Shown: piece after piece, positions 28,601 through 43,600 of the stretch
Position numbering within the stretch: the first letter of the stretch is position 1
How the letters are laid out: each line of letters begins with the position of its first letter
DNA from: Theocolax elegans
Taxonomy: Eukaryota; Arthropoda; Insecta; Hymenoptera; Cerocephalidae
Length of the DNA stretch: 64,000 bases
Assembly (NCBI GenBank): GCA_026168455.1
Contig: CM047425.1
Span: 90,647,580-90,711,579 of the forward strand
Direction of reading: 5' to 3'
The notes under the pieces: model-generated
Database searches by the model: none
What the model was told of the DNA's origin: nothing
The model's input: the letters and a program-made list of their open reading frames with translations, nothing else
Position numbers and translations under genes: made by a program

Positions 28601-31600
28601 TTTTACTTAAAATATAGTAAACATATTTAATAAATTAATACTCACGCTTTGTTACATAAGTTTTATCGTTGATTTGAAGATTTGGTGAAGAAATAATACT
28701 GCAAGATAAATTTAAGTAATCAACTGAATTATCGTCAACTGAATTATCCCCGGTTGATATACTTAAATTATCAACCGTTAATTTGCTACTGTCACTTTCA
28801 ACATTAGACAATGTAGACGAGATTGCAAATTCATTCTGTTTACGCGTATTTGTCTCTTCTTTTTTCAAATTTGCAGACGAACTCAAAATTCTCGATTGTT
28901 GAATCTCGTCATTTTCTATAATTTTATCGATGAATAAATTACTCTTTAAATTCACGGACAATGCGACTGTACTTGGTTTTTTGAATTCTTCCGTTTGACT
29001 AACAGTTGAATCTGGCAATTTAAATTTTGTAGGGGCAAGTGTCACAGTCCTATTCGTATATAAAGGTTCGTTCTTCCCGTGTAATAATTCAGCATCATCA
29101 TCTACTATCGAAGATTCGTTTTTTTGCGGAGATAGACTATCGGAAGAATAACTATTATTGATAGAACGATAAGCGTTCAAAAGTTGGTTGTTCATAGGTG
29201 TTTCAAAATTTGTTGTTTGATAGTTTATTTTTTCACTATCCTGAACATTGGGTGAGCTCGACGACCGCTTTTTTTCGTTAGAATTACTATCCGGAGTTTC
29301 CAAACTTTCGAGTTCACGAGATCGACTGTAAACAGAATATTTCCTTTGAGGTTTTGTATTATGATTTGGAGTAGCAAAATACGTGTCTGTGGACTTGGGG
29401 TCGCAAAATGACGAATTATCAAATGTTGCTTCTGTACTGGATACTAATGGACTTATAGTAAAAGTAGCTTCAGCAGGTCTAATAGTTACAAATTTCATAC
29501 TAGTTTTTGAGATTGCTTGTTCTGGACTAGGATTACACTCCTTGATTTCGGACTTTACCGTCTTCATTTCTATAGCAGCGTCGATTTTCTTCACTTGTAG
29601 GTAATCTGGATTTTTTGATTCTACAAATATGCCATGAGCATCCAAAGCATCACCATGTGCGTTACTATTAAAATACGAACATTTTTCAGTACTTTTTGTG
29701 GCAGTTGAGGTGCTGTTTTGTCTAGCTTTTTCATTTAATCTACTCCAAACTGAAATGCTTGGTTTCTCGTTTGTGAAAATAGATCTTGGTCTGTAATAAT
29801 AGTATTAAATTAATATTTTTCTTTAATAAGATAAACGTAAATGCTATAGTAATTTTACATCTATAATACCAATAAAATGTACTATAAACCCACTGAATTT
29901 CTGACTCGTAGTAAAAAGTTAAAAAATTTAATTATTGTTAATCGATACTATTATTATATTTTTTTCAACATTCCCCACCGTACGGATTTTAGTAAGGATT
30001 CTCTTTAAACATATTTAAAGATTTCGCTTCGAGATAATGTATTATTATTATTTATTTAAGTATATATCTTTAAAATACCTAATTTCCGCATATATAATGA
30101 ATTATTGATTTTATGTAAGTTATACAAACGTACTTTAGAAAACACTCGGACCGTTTTATTGTATTGCTCTTTACTTCGTCGTCTTCCCCATTCAACTCGT
30201 TGATCCTTTTGACAGCTTCTTGAATAGGTATGATGATTTCTGGCTCGCAAGTCTCCGAGACTGCGGAGTTACCAAGAGAATCCGCAGTTTCCGTCAACGG
30301 AGATGTGGAGTTGTTGCCTATGTTACACACGCCGTTCTCGACAATCAATGGTATCGACGATGTGACGGAGCCGATCAAATCATTATCTCGTTTCTCCACG
30401 CTCCTGATCAATTAATAATTTTACGTTAATGTAATTATCTATTAATTTTACTTTAGTCTTAGTTTAATTTTAATTAAAAATTACATAGAGATTTTATTTT
30501 AATCAATATTAGATATAATATATTTTTTTTAAGAAATTATTTAAAAAATACATATGTAGATGATATTTTCATAATATTAAATGTAGCTTAAATTCAATTT
30601 CAATTATCAGTAAGAAAACGATTAATAAAAAAAAGTACTATAATTGCTGAATAAACATAATATATATTGAAACTAATAAAATATTTAATTATGGCATTAC
30701 TTTACGGCTTGTGAATATAAAAAACGTGGTGTGATTTGCTTTTTGAGTCTATTTTAGATCACCTTCCATTTAAAAAAAATATTTACACGTGCATATAAAC
30801 GTATCAATTTAAAAATAATCTAATTTCTCCTTTTCTTATTTGCGTTGTCGACGAAAGAAAAAAAATCGTTTTGGTCATTATAATAATTAGTTTATAAAAT
30901 GAAACTAGATAATTCTTTTAGTAAAAGTTAATATCTTGAAAACATGTGTTAAAAAATATTGTAAATAAGCAAATTGTATTAAAAATAATAAATATCTCAA
31001 CATACAGTTGTCTCTTGCGATAGTAAGCAGTTGGCCTAAATTTTTGTGCGATCAACATTTCGAAGGGGGAAAATATAAAAAAAAATGAGAAGAAACACGA
31101 AAAGATAGACGAAATTCGCTGTCAAGTGTGTATGAGTAAAGGCAATGGCAGACTAGAGAGTAAACTTGTAGCTGCAGAACACCTACAACACCAAGTTGTC
31201 GCTAACCAGATTCTTGCGTAACTTAGACTAGCCTGTTAGCATTAAACGCTGGTGATCTATATAGTAGGCGGTTATTTTTCTTTATTTTTTTTCAAATTTA
31301 GAGGCCAACAAGGTCAATATCGTGTTTACTTTGAATGAGAATCACTTTTTGGAACGTTAACGACTTGAAAGGAAAATTTTTGAGTGGACGGTTTTAAGGA
31401 TATAATTATCCAATATTATTGTTAAAGACCAGGGTATATGACATCTTATAAAAAATTATTTACTTTTGTGAGATTATTTTTTAATATATTTGTAAAATAT
31501 TAATAGCATTGGTACTTTGTAAATAGCAAATATTAGAAAGTATAATTTAATATACAAAAAATCTTAATCGATTATTTTAACATATGTTAGTAATTGTAGA

Positions 31601-34600
31601 TTGCTTAGAGTCATAGTTTTGTTTACAATAAACAACATTTGAAAAAATTAGCGGAAACAAATTAAGCTATGCCAGATTCGGTATAAAGATAAAATACGCA
31701 AATTTATTAAACTATTCGTACTCTAATTATGAAGTAATTTCAAAAGTTATGTACTAAACAATATCGTATTAAAGCTACTTATTTTATAAAATAATTATCT
31801 AAATTCTCAAATTTCATAAAAACGCGTGACGCTAGGAATTACGTTATTGTGGCAAATTTTATTGATCAAATCTTATTGTGCATAACATCCCCTTGACATT
31901 TATATAGATAATAGTCAATAAGAAAATCATGCAACAAGTAGTGTTACATAATACTTACACGTGGATAATAATATATGTAGCATTACAGCGCAATCTATTA
32001 TTTAATACAATTGTTAAGTCTTGAATTGAATTAGAATTAACCAAACGCACTATACACGCGGTTTTTCTTTTTAAAAACATTGTTTTAAATATTACTTTTT
32101 ACTGTAAAAAAAGAATTAATTTATTTACAAATCCAAATATTGCATCATTCTTACCAACAGTTTTATTTATGATTTATCACGATGAACGTATAGAAACTTC
32201 TAGACACCGTTTTTTCAAAATCAAAGAACCAATCAAATTTAATCATCAATATTTTAGACACGTGCGTTTACTATTAAGAACTAAACAAATTGGATTTATG
32301 TACAACAAACAACCTCATGTCATAATATTTAAGGGTAAATCAAGGTATGATATATAAGTAATAACAAGTACATAAAAAAATTTGAACATGGAAAAAATAG
32401 TGCAATTTTGTGTAAACTGAATATGAAATTAATGTTATATATCGGGCAAAGTATACGTGTTAAAAGGTAAAACAAAAATTCAGGAAATCTATAAAATTTT
32501 TTATTAAGATAATTCTTGTTGACATTGAGAAAAAAGGACAACGCAGGTTTTCAAATCCTAGCATAAATGTGAATAATAAGATATTTAGGGAGAAAGACCA
32601 TTATACGATGCAAAGTAATGTTTGTCTAAATCAGACTTCATCTTGACTTCGTATAAATGTTGTAAAAAAAAGTAATTGAAATAAGAATAAATAAAGTGTA
32701 TGATAAAAATAAGATGATATGAATAAGAAGATGTATGATAAAAAATAAAATTGATCTTCACTTTACTTTTCCGAAAATTGTAAATTTATCTAATAACAAT
32801 ATGTTTTTGCGAAATTTACCATGCATTACAAAGAAAAATTATCAACAATTTGGTCTTCCTGATTGTAGTCGTATTAAAATTATAAGATTGCAATTGCATT
32901 TAACTAATTAATAAATCGTGTACTCAAGATTATATAGGTAGATGTTCGTAGATTTCCTCGTATAAAAAATTTATTTATGCAGTTTTTAGAGAAAAAATTT
33001 AAAAAATCTTATGATAAAGAGGTGTGAGAAAAATGATTGAAGACAGAAATGAAATGAAAACAGATGTGGAATTCTATGGCGATTTTTTTGTAAGACCTTC
33101 ATGCTCAATGATGCAAACAATCGTTGCAGATGCAGCACATGGACTAATTAGAGCCACTGACTACCATCTCGCGTTTGAATTTCTCGTTACCCAATACGTT
33201 AACTAACGTCATGAATCAAAGCTTCGGTGATTCGTTGTTTAACGAATTCATTAATATATTTTTACAGGGTATCGATATACGTTCCTTGGATAATCCTGAA
33301 TAATAAATTGACCTTTGCTGTTTGATGCTCTGTAGATTTAAGAAAAGGATTATTTTCAATTTTTAATCAATATGTATATGGAAGAATTTTTGTATATGAT
33401 ACTTAGACACTGTAATGTAATAAATTTTAGTACGGAATGCATGTGAATTGTATATTTAAAAAATAAAAATATATAATATATCTATAAACTAATTTAATAA
33501 CATTAATTGTTTATTTAAATCAAAGCATTACTTATACTATTATAAAAATAAAAGGCTATAATGACACATTATATTATCTACTTTACATTTATCTAGATAT
33601 AAATACAAGATATAAATTGGTACTTAAAATATTTAAAAATTTCAATATTTTATCAAAAATTTTTCAACAAAATTTTGCAAATGAATATTTGGTGGCAATG
33701 TTCTTTTAATTACTTAAATTCCTTTACTCTTCGATATTTTTAAACTTTTATTTATATTTAGCAAGTGATCCAATCAGATTTTATTTTACGTTTTGCTGCA
33801 TTTACTTCATTAAAGAATTTTTTTATATAAATTATATACAAAATTGAATTTAAGCATTTTTTGAATAATATTATAATTATGGTATATCAAATTAAAATAA
33901 TTGAAGAATCTTCAAAAAATTGTATTATTCAAATATTTATAAATACACTTTGAACAATAACAATTTATTAATTTAACTTTTTATGATAAAAAATTATTAA
34001 TAAATTATATGTGTATATTAATATGTGAGTATTAATGTGGGTTAATACATTTAGTAATTTTAATTAAATAAAAGTATTGTATATTTGTCATATTTTATAA
34101 CTGACGCACGTAAGCACGCGCTGTAATAAGAAGAGAAAACTAGCAAAAATTATTAGTCTTTGGGCGAAGTTTCGAGAAGATACAAAAATTATACTTTCAC
34201 TAATTTTACAAAATTCAGTGGACGTATTTAATCGAGTATTCAATGGGTTCATACCCATATGATATAGAACAGAAATCAATTACGTATGACATATAATATA
34301 TTAAAATATAAATTAATATTTGTCGACAAAGAAATTCAAATAATTAATTACTCGTTTATTAAAGTTATAAACATATAAAAATTGATAATTATCCACATTT
34401 TAATATAAATAACAATAATACTAGAAATAATATAAAAAATTATTTTTATAAACTTATAGTGCATACTTCCAGATCGATGTACAAAATACCAAATTCTAAA
34501 CTTATATTTGCAATATTGTCATATCCGCATAATAATCGAATGATAAAAAATGTAAGTAATATAACGAAGGATATATTTTTAAATACCATAGAATAGGTGT

Positions 34601-37600
34601 TATCCGAAATCTTGATTACTAGTAAAAACAAATGTCACTTATTAAGAAAATAAGAAGGGAAGCAGTACGCCAGTCAAAGCGACCATTCGCTTTCGATTAG
34701 CGAGCGGCGCGTCGCGTTCAATCGTATTACAGAACGTGTTTCCTTAACGGACGAGTTTTAGCAGCCGGAAACGTAATGAAATCGTGGCGGCTCGCGCGAG
34801 CGTCGAGCGCCGACTGAGTGAGCAGACCGTCACTCAGGAAAGATACAACTTTGTGTGGTCTTTGCGAGAATAGGAGGAACATAACTGATGTTATTCACGA
34901 TAAATGTTTGGATTCTTCCGACATACTCGTTCTTCGATTTTTTTTTGTTAGGATTTCAATTAACACAGTATGAATTATAGTTCGGTTAAATGGGCATTTT
35001 GATACTTGCAGCTAATTAAAAGATTACAGCGAACTGTTCTCTTAATTTTATATTTAAGAAAAAATTTTGATCAATTAATTAAATAATACTTAAAACCGGA
35101 ATATAATTTTGAAATGATTCATTAACACTATAAAAATAAAAGAGGTTAACGCGGCAAAAAGAATGAACATGATTTACAGTATCTCTTCTTTAATGAATGA
35201 CAGTAGAAAGTAAATGAAAGTGTGTACTTGATTCGATGGAAAAAAATAGATTATTTGTTTTAAGCAAATTGTATTTCTGAAAAATACATTAAATCATAAT
35301 TTACATAATTGCTTAATGAAAGTAAAAAATTCCTTATAATTATCAAACATTTTTGATATAAGGTACAATACTTGTTTTTAGGAAAGGACGCACTAAAAAT
35401 GTTTTATTTAAATTGGAGAGGTAAAATTTTTCAATATTCCATTCACAAACAAAAGCACTTAAAAGTTCAATGTCTCATCCAGATTTTCGAGTTAATAAAT
35501 CAATCAATTTAATTAAGTTAAAGAAAGAAACGTCATTAAAGAAAGAAAAAAGACAACGTTGCATTCAGCTTCGTATATGTACGCTTACCCTCACACGACA
35601 CCGTACAGGAGAGCATTTTGTAAGCTCGCGAATAAAATAAGGTCCACGAAATTCCTGAGGAACGACGAATTGCACACGGCGATAAGATGTAAATCAGTTT
35701 TATGCGCGATTGGCGTTGACGGTAGAGTGGCAAAAATCAGATCAAGGTCCCCAAAAATATAATGTACCTTCTCTTTCCCTCTCATTCGATTCGTTTGACC
35801 CTCTTACTATACACCAAAAACCACTTTCAATATTTTCATCATATGATTGTAACGGGAAATGATCTTACAAGTTTACTTAACTGGAGAACCGAGAAAGATA
35901 ATCATTGTGATTTATTTCTCTTATATGGTTGAAAAACCATTTATGTAATATGGTCATGAATTACAAGGGCAAAGTATAGAATATACACGTTCAAAATTTT
36001 TAATAATACATACTGACTGAATCAATTTGAATTGAAATGGAATTGTTTCGTTTTATTTAATCAACTAATTATTTATTTTTGTTAAAGATATATTTTATCA
36101 TATTTATGTGAATACTTTTAGAAAAATCAGATCTTTCTTATAACAAATGTGAAATTTAACAACAAAAACGAAAATTATTTTGGAAAGAGCATATCAACTT
36201 TTAAATGGTAAGTATTAGGATAGAAAAACTATACCCACGAAAATTAAATAAAAAGATAGATATCTGATGATCAACGAAAATATTTTGCACAATTATAAAC
36301 GTATATAAAAAAATCTTAGTTACTAAATTCTAACTTTAATGGTAATATTTTATGATTTAGTGAGAAATGTACATTAATCAAAGTAAATATAAATATTGTT
36401 TAGAGATAAATTCTAAAATATCACGCATATATTAGATGGCGACTACTTCAATTTATATAAATTAGTCCCATCATGAACATTAAAGAGGATAAAAAAAAAT
36501 AATAAATGATCCAAATTTCAAATAAAAAAGACAGACTGTACAAGCATAGGTGACACGTTATAAAGACCTTATCAATATTCATTTCATAATTTGCATCATT
36601 TGCAACGCAATTTAGGAGGATATAAATAATATAATATAATATCATGAAGAATAGCTTAATAAAATTATCCTTTTTATTAACGATGAAATTAGTTGAAATT
36701 GGAACAAGTAGCAAATTAGAAATATTTTTACCGATCCTTTATTAATATAATAATATAAATCTAATTACAACAAAATATTTCTCTATTGTAATTCACACAT
36801 AAAATATGTAATAATAATGCTATTCACTTTATTTATTAATAAACATTTATTAGTAATTAGTAATATTTGAATGTCTTATCGCCTTATTTATTTAAAATTT
36901 GCTATATTTAAAAGTAAAATATTATATTATTTTTGGTAGAATTTAACCTTGATATGTTGCGCGATCTAGACGATTCATTATGTTAGTAAAAACAACTATG
37001 CAATTTTGTTCCATGTATGCTTTTTTTTTAAATTAATGAATATATACGATAACTGTTTTTATTAAACTGGATAATGTCACGTTTAGTTAAAGTTAATCTT
37101 ATGTATTTATCTGATATGTTTTTGATATTGTCCTGTTTAATAACTAGAATGTTTGTTACGTAAAAAAATGACTAATATAGTCATGTATAAAAATGGTTTT
37201 ATTGATATAGTAAAATAGTAATTCAAAACGTATGATTACCTAGTTTTGTAAAAATATTCCACATACTTTAATTGAGATAACGTTACACAGGACTTTTAAA
37301 TTTATAGACTCATTGTACAATATTGCAAAATAATATTAATAAAAAAAGAAATTTGAAAACTGATAACTTTTACGTACGATACAGTTAAAAGATACAGTAC
37401 AGTTGTACAACACTAAAAACAAATATAATATTTTGTAGGTTATGCACCAAATCGTATATGCAATTATCAATACAGATTTTAAAGATTAAGTGATGTTTTA
37501 TTCTTATAATGATTAATTTATCAAAATATTCTTTTTAATAAAAAGTAAATATTAAAATATATAAAATTTATCAAATACGTACGTATTTATAAATAGTAAG

Positions 37601-40600
37601 ACGTATAATAAACAATATAAAAGTATAACGAAACATCAAAAATAGTCAATGCACAGCGCATCGAAGACTTAAAAAAAAATTATCCGAAAATAAGTTTATC
37701 GAGTAACAGAAACGACGTAAAAATCCAATTAGTCACTCCAAGAATAATCTGCAATCGTATGTATGTATATATAACCGCTTCATTGCCCTTCAGACAATGA
37801 TTTAAGGATTAATGAATGTTATATAATACTTGAATTTGTTATAACAAAATCAACATTTAATATGCTACATGTGCTAATACATACTGTCATTTTTTCATGT
37901 ACAAGAAATTAAAGAAATTTTTTTTAAATACAACAACTCGAACAGTTTATCTAGTTAGGAAAGAAATTTTCAACAACTAATCTACATAAAAACTAAGTTT
38001 AATGCCCTGTTAAACCAAATGAATAAATCGCGTATATATGAATGTATTCATATTCTAGAAAAAGAAGAATAACCGGACTGAATGTAATCATCGCTCAAAA
38101 AATGTCGCAATATCGGCTAAAGGTTACCGTGTTTATTTTTACGAAGATCATCCAGATTCGCGATGGCATTTGGCGTCTACTATTTTTATAGGGGGTGTCA
38201 AGAAAAAAAGAAAAACGCAAACCCTCTTGAACAAGCCTTGATCCAAATACTTCCAATTGCTCATCGCCCGTCTGGTTGCGATAAATAAGTATGTAATAGT
38301 TCTAGTATAGATCACTCACGTAAATTCATGATTGTTATCCAGTTTATCAGCATTTTTCGTTTCCAGCAAAACATCGGGTTTCTCTAGAGAATCATCCCTC
38401 ACTCTTGGCGATGTTTCATTCAACGTACTGACTTTTAACTGAAAACAATTGAAATATTTATATTATTCACCAATTTTAATGTACGTAAAATAATATAGTT
38501 TAACAAACATTAAATCATTGTAGTAATATACAAGCAGTAAGTTAAGTTGTCCAAGGATTTTCTTATGAAGAGACGATAACTAACAAAAGGAAAAAAGAAT
38601 AAACGTAGAAAAAGGAAAAGATCAAGTGTAAATGCCATATGCTTAGCTAGTAACCCGTTCGGCCCTTTTGTTATGAAAATATAGTAAGTTATTTATCTCG
38701 AGAGTCCATCGCAGCATCGAATTGCTGCATGCGAATGAAAACAGAGAATAAAAAAAAAATAAATATATGGTCCACGTGCCAAGATAACTAAGTATTCAAA
38801 ATTCAAGTCTCTTTTCCAGGGAAAAAAATATTCATAGCGCTCTACAGCATTTATTTGCGTCTAAAATTAATTTGAATAAGAACATATTCAAGAACAAACT
38901 AGAATAGTAAATTTTGATGTAAATAGAGTATTTATAAAGTTCAGCGTAAATCCAATTACGTTATTTCAACGTTTTAAAATATTTTATTTTTAACTGTATA
39001 ATATTCAAAATAACTTACCGATTTAATTAAAGTCATGATTTTGTGCTTTAGTGACTGGATACTGCTCGTTTCTATTAAATGTACATCAGGTGCGCAAATT
39101 TTATGCTTTGAAACTGCTACCATTTGTAACGCTCTGTAATTCAAAGGCATCTTTTAAATTTTCGCAAATAATCAAGCTATAATGATAAATTCAGATAAAT
39201 ATTCAACAGGAAGTAGATACTTCTAGATATTTCAAATTGACTGTGAGATAATATAATGAAGATCGCATATGCCATCTTATATAAAAATTAATTGTTCGCA
39301 AAGCCCGTTGTTGACATTATTTTTTTTACGTAATTTCAATAATTTCAATCATTGCAAAGATTTTAATAAATATTATTAATTCGATCTGAAGGAGGCCAAT
39401 GGATTGATAGATAGGTAGAAATGAACAATCCCACTTTTTTACTTTTTTCTTTAAAAAAGCGACGTTTCGTTAGCTTGGTACGCCAACCTCATCAGGCTAA
39501 TTTATTGAATCACAAGTAAAACAATCAAAAAGTCAAATACAAAACCAATATGAAAAAACTACCAACATTAAAACAAATAAAAATTACCTTTAGATGTTAA
39601 AAAAACTTACTAACTGGTTTCAAAAAACTACTGCTTCGGGCAGATTGATCAATTTCTTTTCAAATCATCCAACTAAACAAAAACGCAATATTGTATATAA
39701 TTTGGTAGACAGAGCTTTATTATTGTCAGACAAAAGTTTTCATAGAAATAACCTTAAAATAATTAAGCAAATTTTAGTTAATAATGACTATCCCATTGGA
39801 TTTATTAATAAAAATATAAAAAATCGTTTAAATAAAATTAGACATAGTAAAAACAATAACAATCATACACAAAAGAATTCTAATATTTGTAATAAATATT
39901 TTTTATCCATTCCATTTAAGCAAAATTTCAATTACTTATCAAATATTTTAAAGACTTGGAACTTCGTCACTGTACCTATCATTGAAAAAAATTTGAATTC
40001 AGTAATTAAGTTGGGTAAAGATAAAAATAGAAAATTTGAGCGAACAAACGTAGTTTATAAATTCACATGTAAAAATTGCCCAGCTTCTTACATAGGTGAA
40101 ACAAAAAGAGCATTAAAAACACGAATTGATGAACATATAAAAAATAGAAACGAAGACTCAGTTGTAAACCAACATCAAAATAAATATGCACATGAATTTG
40201 ATTGGGATAATACAAAAATAATGGACTATGAACCGAATTATAATAAGAGAGTTATATCGGAAATGATTCATATTAAAAGTAATTATGCTAGTATTAACAA
40301 GAAAGAAGATTTATACACGTTGAATAGATGCTACTGGTCAATTCTGAGAAATTTAAAGCCTTAATTTTCGTATATATATTGTTTGTATTTTGATTTATAT
40401 AGCAGTTTATTTTGAATTTGTCACATAAACGTTTGACTGACTGGATATGTTTTCATATCTAGTCTTTATTACTTTGACAATGTGATAAATTAAGTTTTTT
40501 AACATCTAAAGGTAATTTTTATTTGTTTTAATGTTGGTAGTTTTTTCATATTGGTTTTGTATTTGACTTTTTGATTGTTTTACTTGTGATTCAATAAATT

Positions 40601-43600
40601 AGCCTGATGAGGTTGGCGTACCAAGCTAACGAAACGTCGCTTTTTTAAAGAAAAAAGTAAAAAGTGGGATTGTTCATTTCTACCTATCTATCAATCCATT
40701 GGCCTCCTTCAGATCGAATTAATAATATTTATTAAAATAAAGCAACATGGAGAGCGTTGATAATCATTCTACAATAAATACGGGTCATCGATCGGATACT
40801 GACTCAACGACACACACACTACCAGGGTCGTCTTTTTTGAATTACATTTACCAAACGTATGGATCACAGGTGAAACATTGTTTAAGGAAGTGGATGGCTA
40901 CCAGTATGCGACTGTCTGAAGCAATATCGAAACAACGTTTCTTATTAAGGTGCAAAAAATATGACATCGTTCCTCAACACTTAGTTAATTTAAGTAAGAA
41001 CCACAAAAGTATAATATTTTATAGTAATATATGTAACGATCGTTTTGTTCATTGGGAAAACCAATTTTTATTTAAATTATTAAAATTAGAGATACGCGAT
41101 ATAAATTTTCATATAAATTATTTGCGCTCCTTTCTTGAAAAATTGAAGTCAATAATTTTTAAATCAAACATGAATGTACATGAAAAAGAAAAATTTTTCT
41201 ACTTAGGGGATAAAAAATTTGCTTCTTTATTGAAAAAATATAACAATAAACATAAAAGTAAATTTGATGTGTTAATTTATAAGGCAAACCAACATAAGGT
41301 TTTCAATAAAAATAAGAACAATTGGGTTAAGAATTTAACGAATGTTGAGATTCCGCCTGATGTTGTCGATGTAGTATCGTTAGGAAGAAACTATAGCGCC
41401 AAAACTAATTTCTCAAAACAAGATGTTATTACAGTTATTAAAAATGTGGAGTCTACATTACAAACGTTAGATATTAACAATAATGTAAAAAATGAAATAA
41501 GGGAAAAAATTACCAATAATATGAATAATACTATTAGAAACAAAAATATTCACTTTTCTGTTGAACAGAGAATTTTTGCAAACAAACTTAAACATACGAC
41601 TACTTTTCTTAAAGATAATCCAGACGTATTTTTCACAAATGCTGATAAAGGTAACGTAACTGTCTGTATGAAACTATCGGATTATAATATGAAAATGAAT
41701 GACATTTTATCAGATGAAAAAACATATGTTCAAATTAAAAAACACCCTCTCAAAAAACTACAAACGGATACTTCAAAAATCTTAAAATATTTAAACATGA
41801 ATGAATTTTTAAAATACAAATACCACAATAATCAACTTACATTAACAGATACTAATTTAGCTAAATGTTATGGATTACCAAAGATTCATAAACCAGATAT
41901 TCCTCTTCGACCGATTATTTCTTTAATAAATAGTCCCACTCATATTTTGGCAAAAATAATTTATGATGAATTAAAAATAGCTATAAAATCACCTAAGTCA
42001 CGAGTAAATAATAGTTTTGAATTGAAGAAAAAATTGGAAAATATTTGTGTAGATCAAGATCATGTTTTACTATCATTAGACGTAAAATCACTGTTTAGTA
42101 ACATTCCTTGTAATCTAGTTTTGAACAGTTTAGAAAAGAGAGCAATTTCAATATTAAACATATGCAAAATTCCGTTCAACTTAATTTGTGAATATTCAAA
42201 ATTTTTATTTGAGAATACTTACTTTGCTTTTAACAATAACATATACAAACAAATTTATGGTACTCCGATGGGCTCACCGATATCACCTTTGTTCGCAGAC
42301 ATTGTAATGGATGATTTGGAAGTGGAATGTCTTAAGAATTTAAAAGATAATTATAATTGTGTCCCAATGTTCTATTACAGATATGTTGATGACACAATTA
42401 TGTGCATTAAAAAATGTCATATTGATTTAGTTTTAAACATTTTTAACTCTTATGATCAAAATTTGCAATTTACTTCAGAATTAAGTATTAATAACAAAAT
42501 AAATTTTTTAGATATCACTTTAATTATAGATAATAAACGAATCCTTACTAACTGGTTTCAAAAAACTACTGCTTCGGGCAGATTGATCAATTTCTTTTCA
42601 AATCATCCAACTAAACAAAAACGCAATATTGTATATAATTTGGTAGACAGAGCTTTATTATTGTCAGACAAAAGTTTTCATAGAAATAACCTTAAAATAA
42701 TTAAGCAAATTTTAGTTAATAATGACTATCCCATTGGATTTATTAATAAAAATATAAAAAATCGTTTAAATAAAATTAGACATAGTAAAAACAATAACAA
42801 TCATACACAAAAGAATTCTAATATTTGTAATAAATATTTTTTATCCATTCCATTTAAGCAAAATTTCAATTACTTATCAAATATTTTAAAGACTTGGAAC
42901 TTCGTCACTGTACCTATCATTGAAAAAAATTTGAATTCAGTAATTAAGTTGGGTAAAGATAAAAATAGAAAATTTGAGCGAACAAACGTAGTTTATAAAT
43001 TCACATGTAAAAATTGCCCAGCTTCTTACATAGGTGAAACAAAAAGAGCATTAAAAACACGAATTGATGAACATATAAAAAATAGAAACGAAGACTCAGT
43101 TGTAAACCAACATCAAAATAAATATGCACATGAATTTGATTGGGATAATACAAAAATAATGGACTATGAACCGAATTATAATAAGAGAGTTATATCGGAA
43201 ATGATTCATATTAAAAGTAATTATGCTAGTATTAACAAGAAAGAAGATTTATACACGTTGAATAGATGCTACTGGTCAATTCTGAGAAATTTAAAGCCTT
43301 AATTTTCGTATATATATTGTTTGTATTTTGATTTATATAGCAGTTTATTTTGAATTTGTCACATAAACGTTTGACTGACTGGATATGTTTTCATATCTAG
43401 TCTTTATTACTTTGACAATGTGATAAATTAAGTTTTTTAACATCTAAAGGTAATTTTTATTTGTTTTAATGTTGGTAGTTTTTTCATATTGGTTTTGTAT
43501 TTGACTTTTTGATTGTTTTACTTGTGATTCAATAAATTAGCCTGATGAGGTTGGCGTACCAAGCTAACGAAACGTCGCTTTTTTAAAGAAAAAAGTAAAA

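Noticed and set aside
31133..31219. 28-codon plus-strand frame in a GC-richer patch
   Set aside because: Amino-acid make-up looks protein-like, but there is no homology and no splice partner, and it is too short to support.
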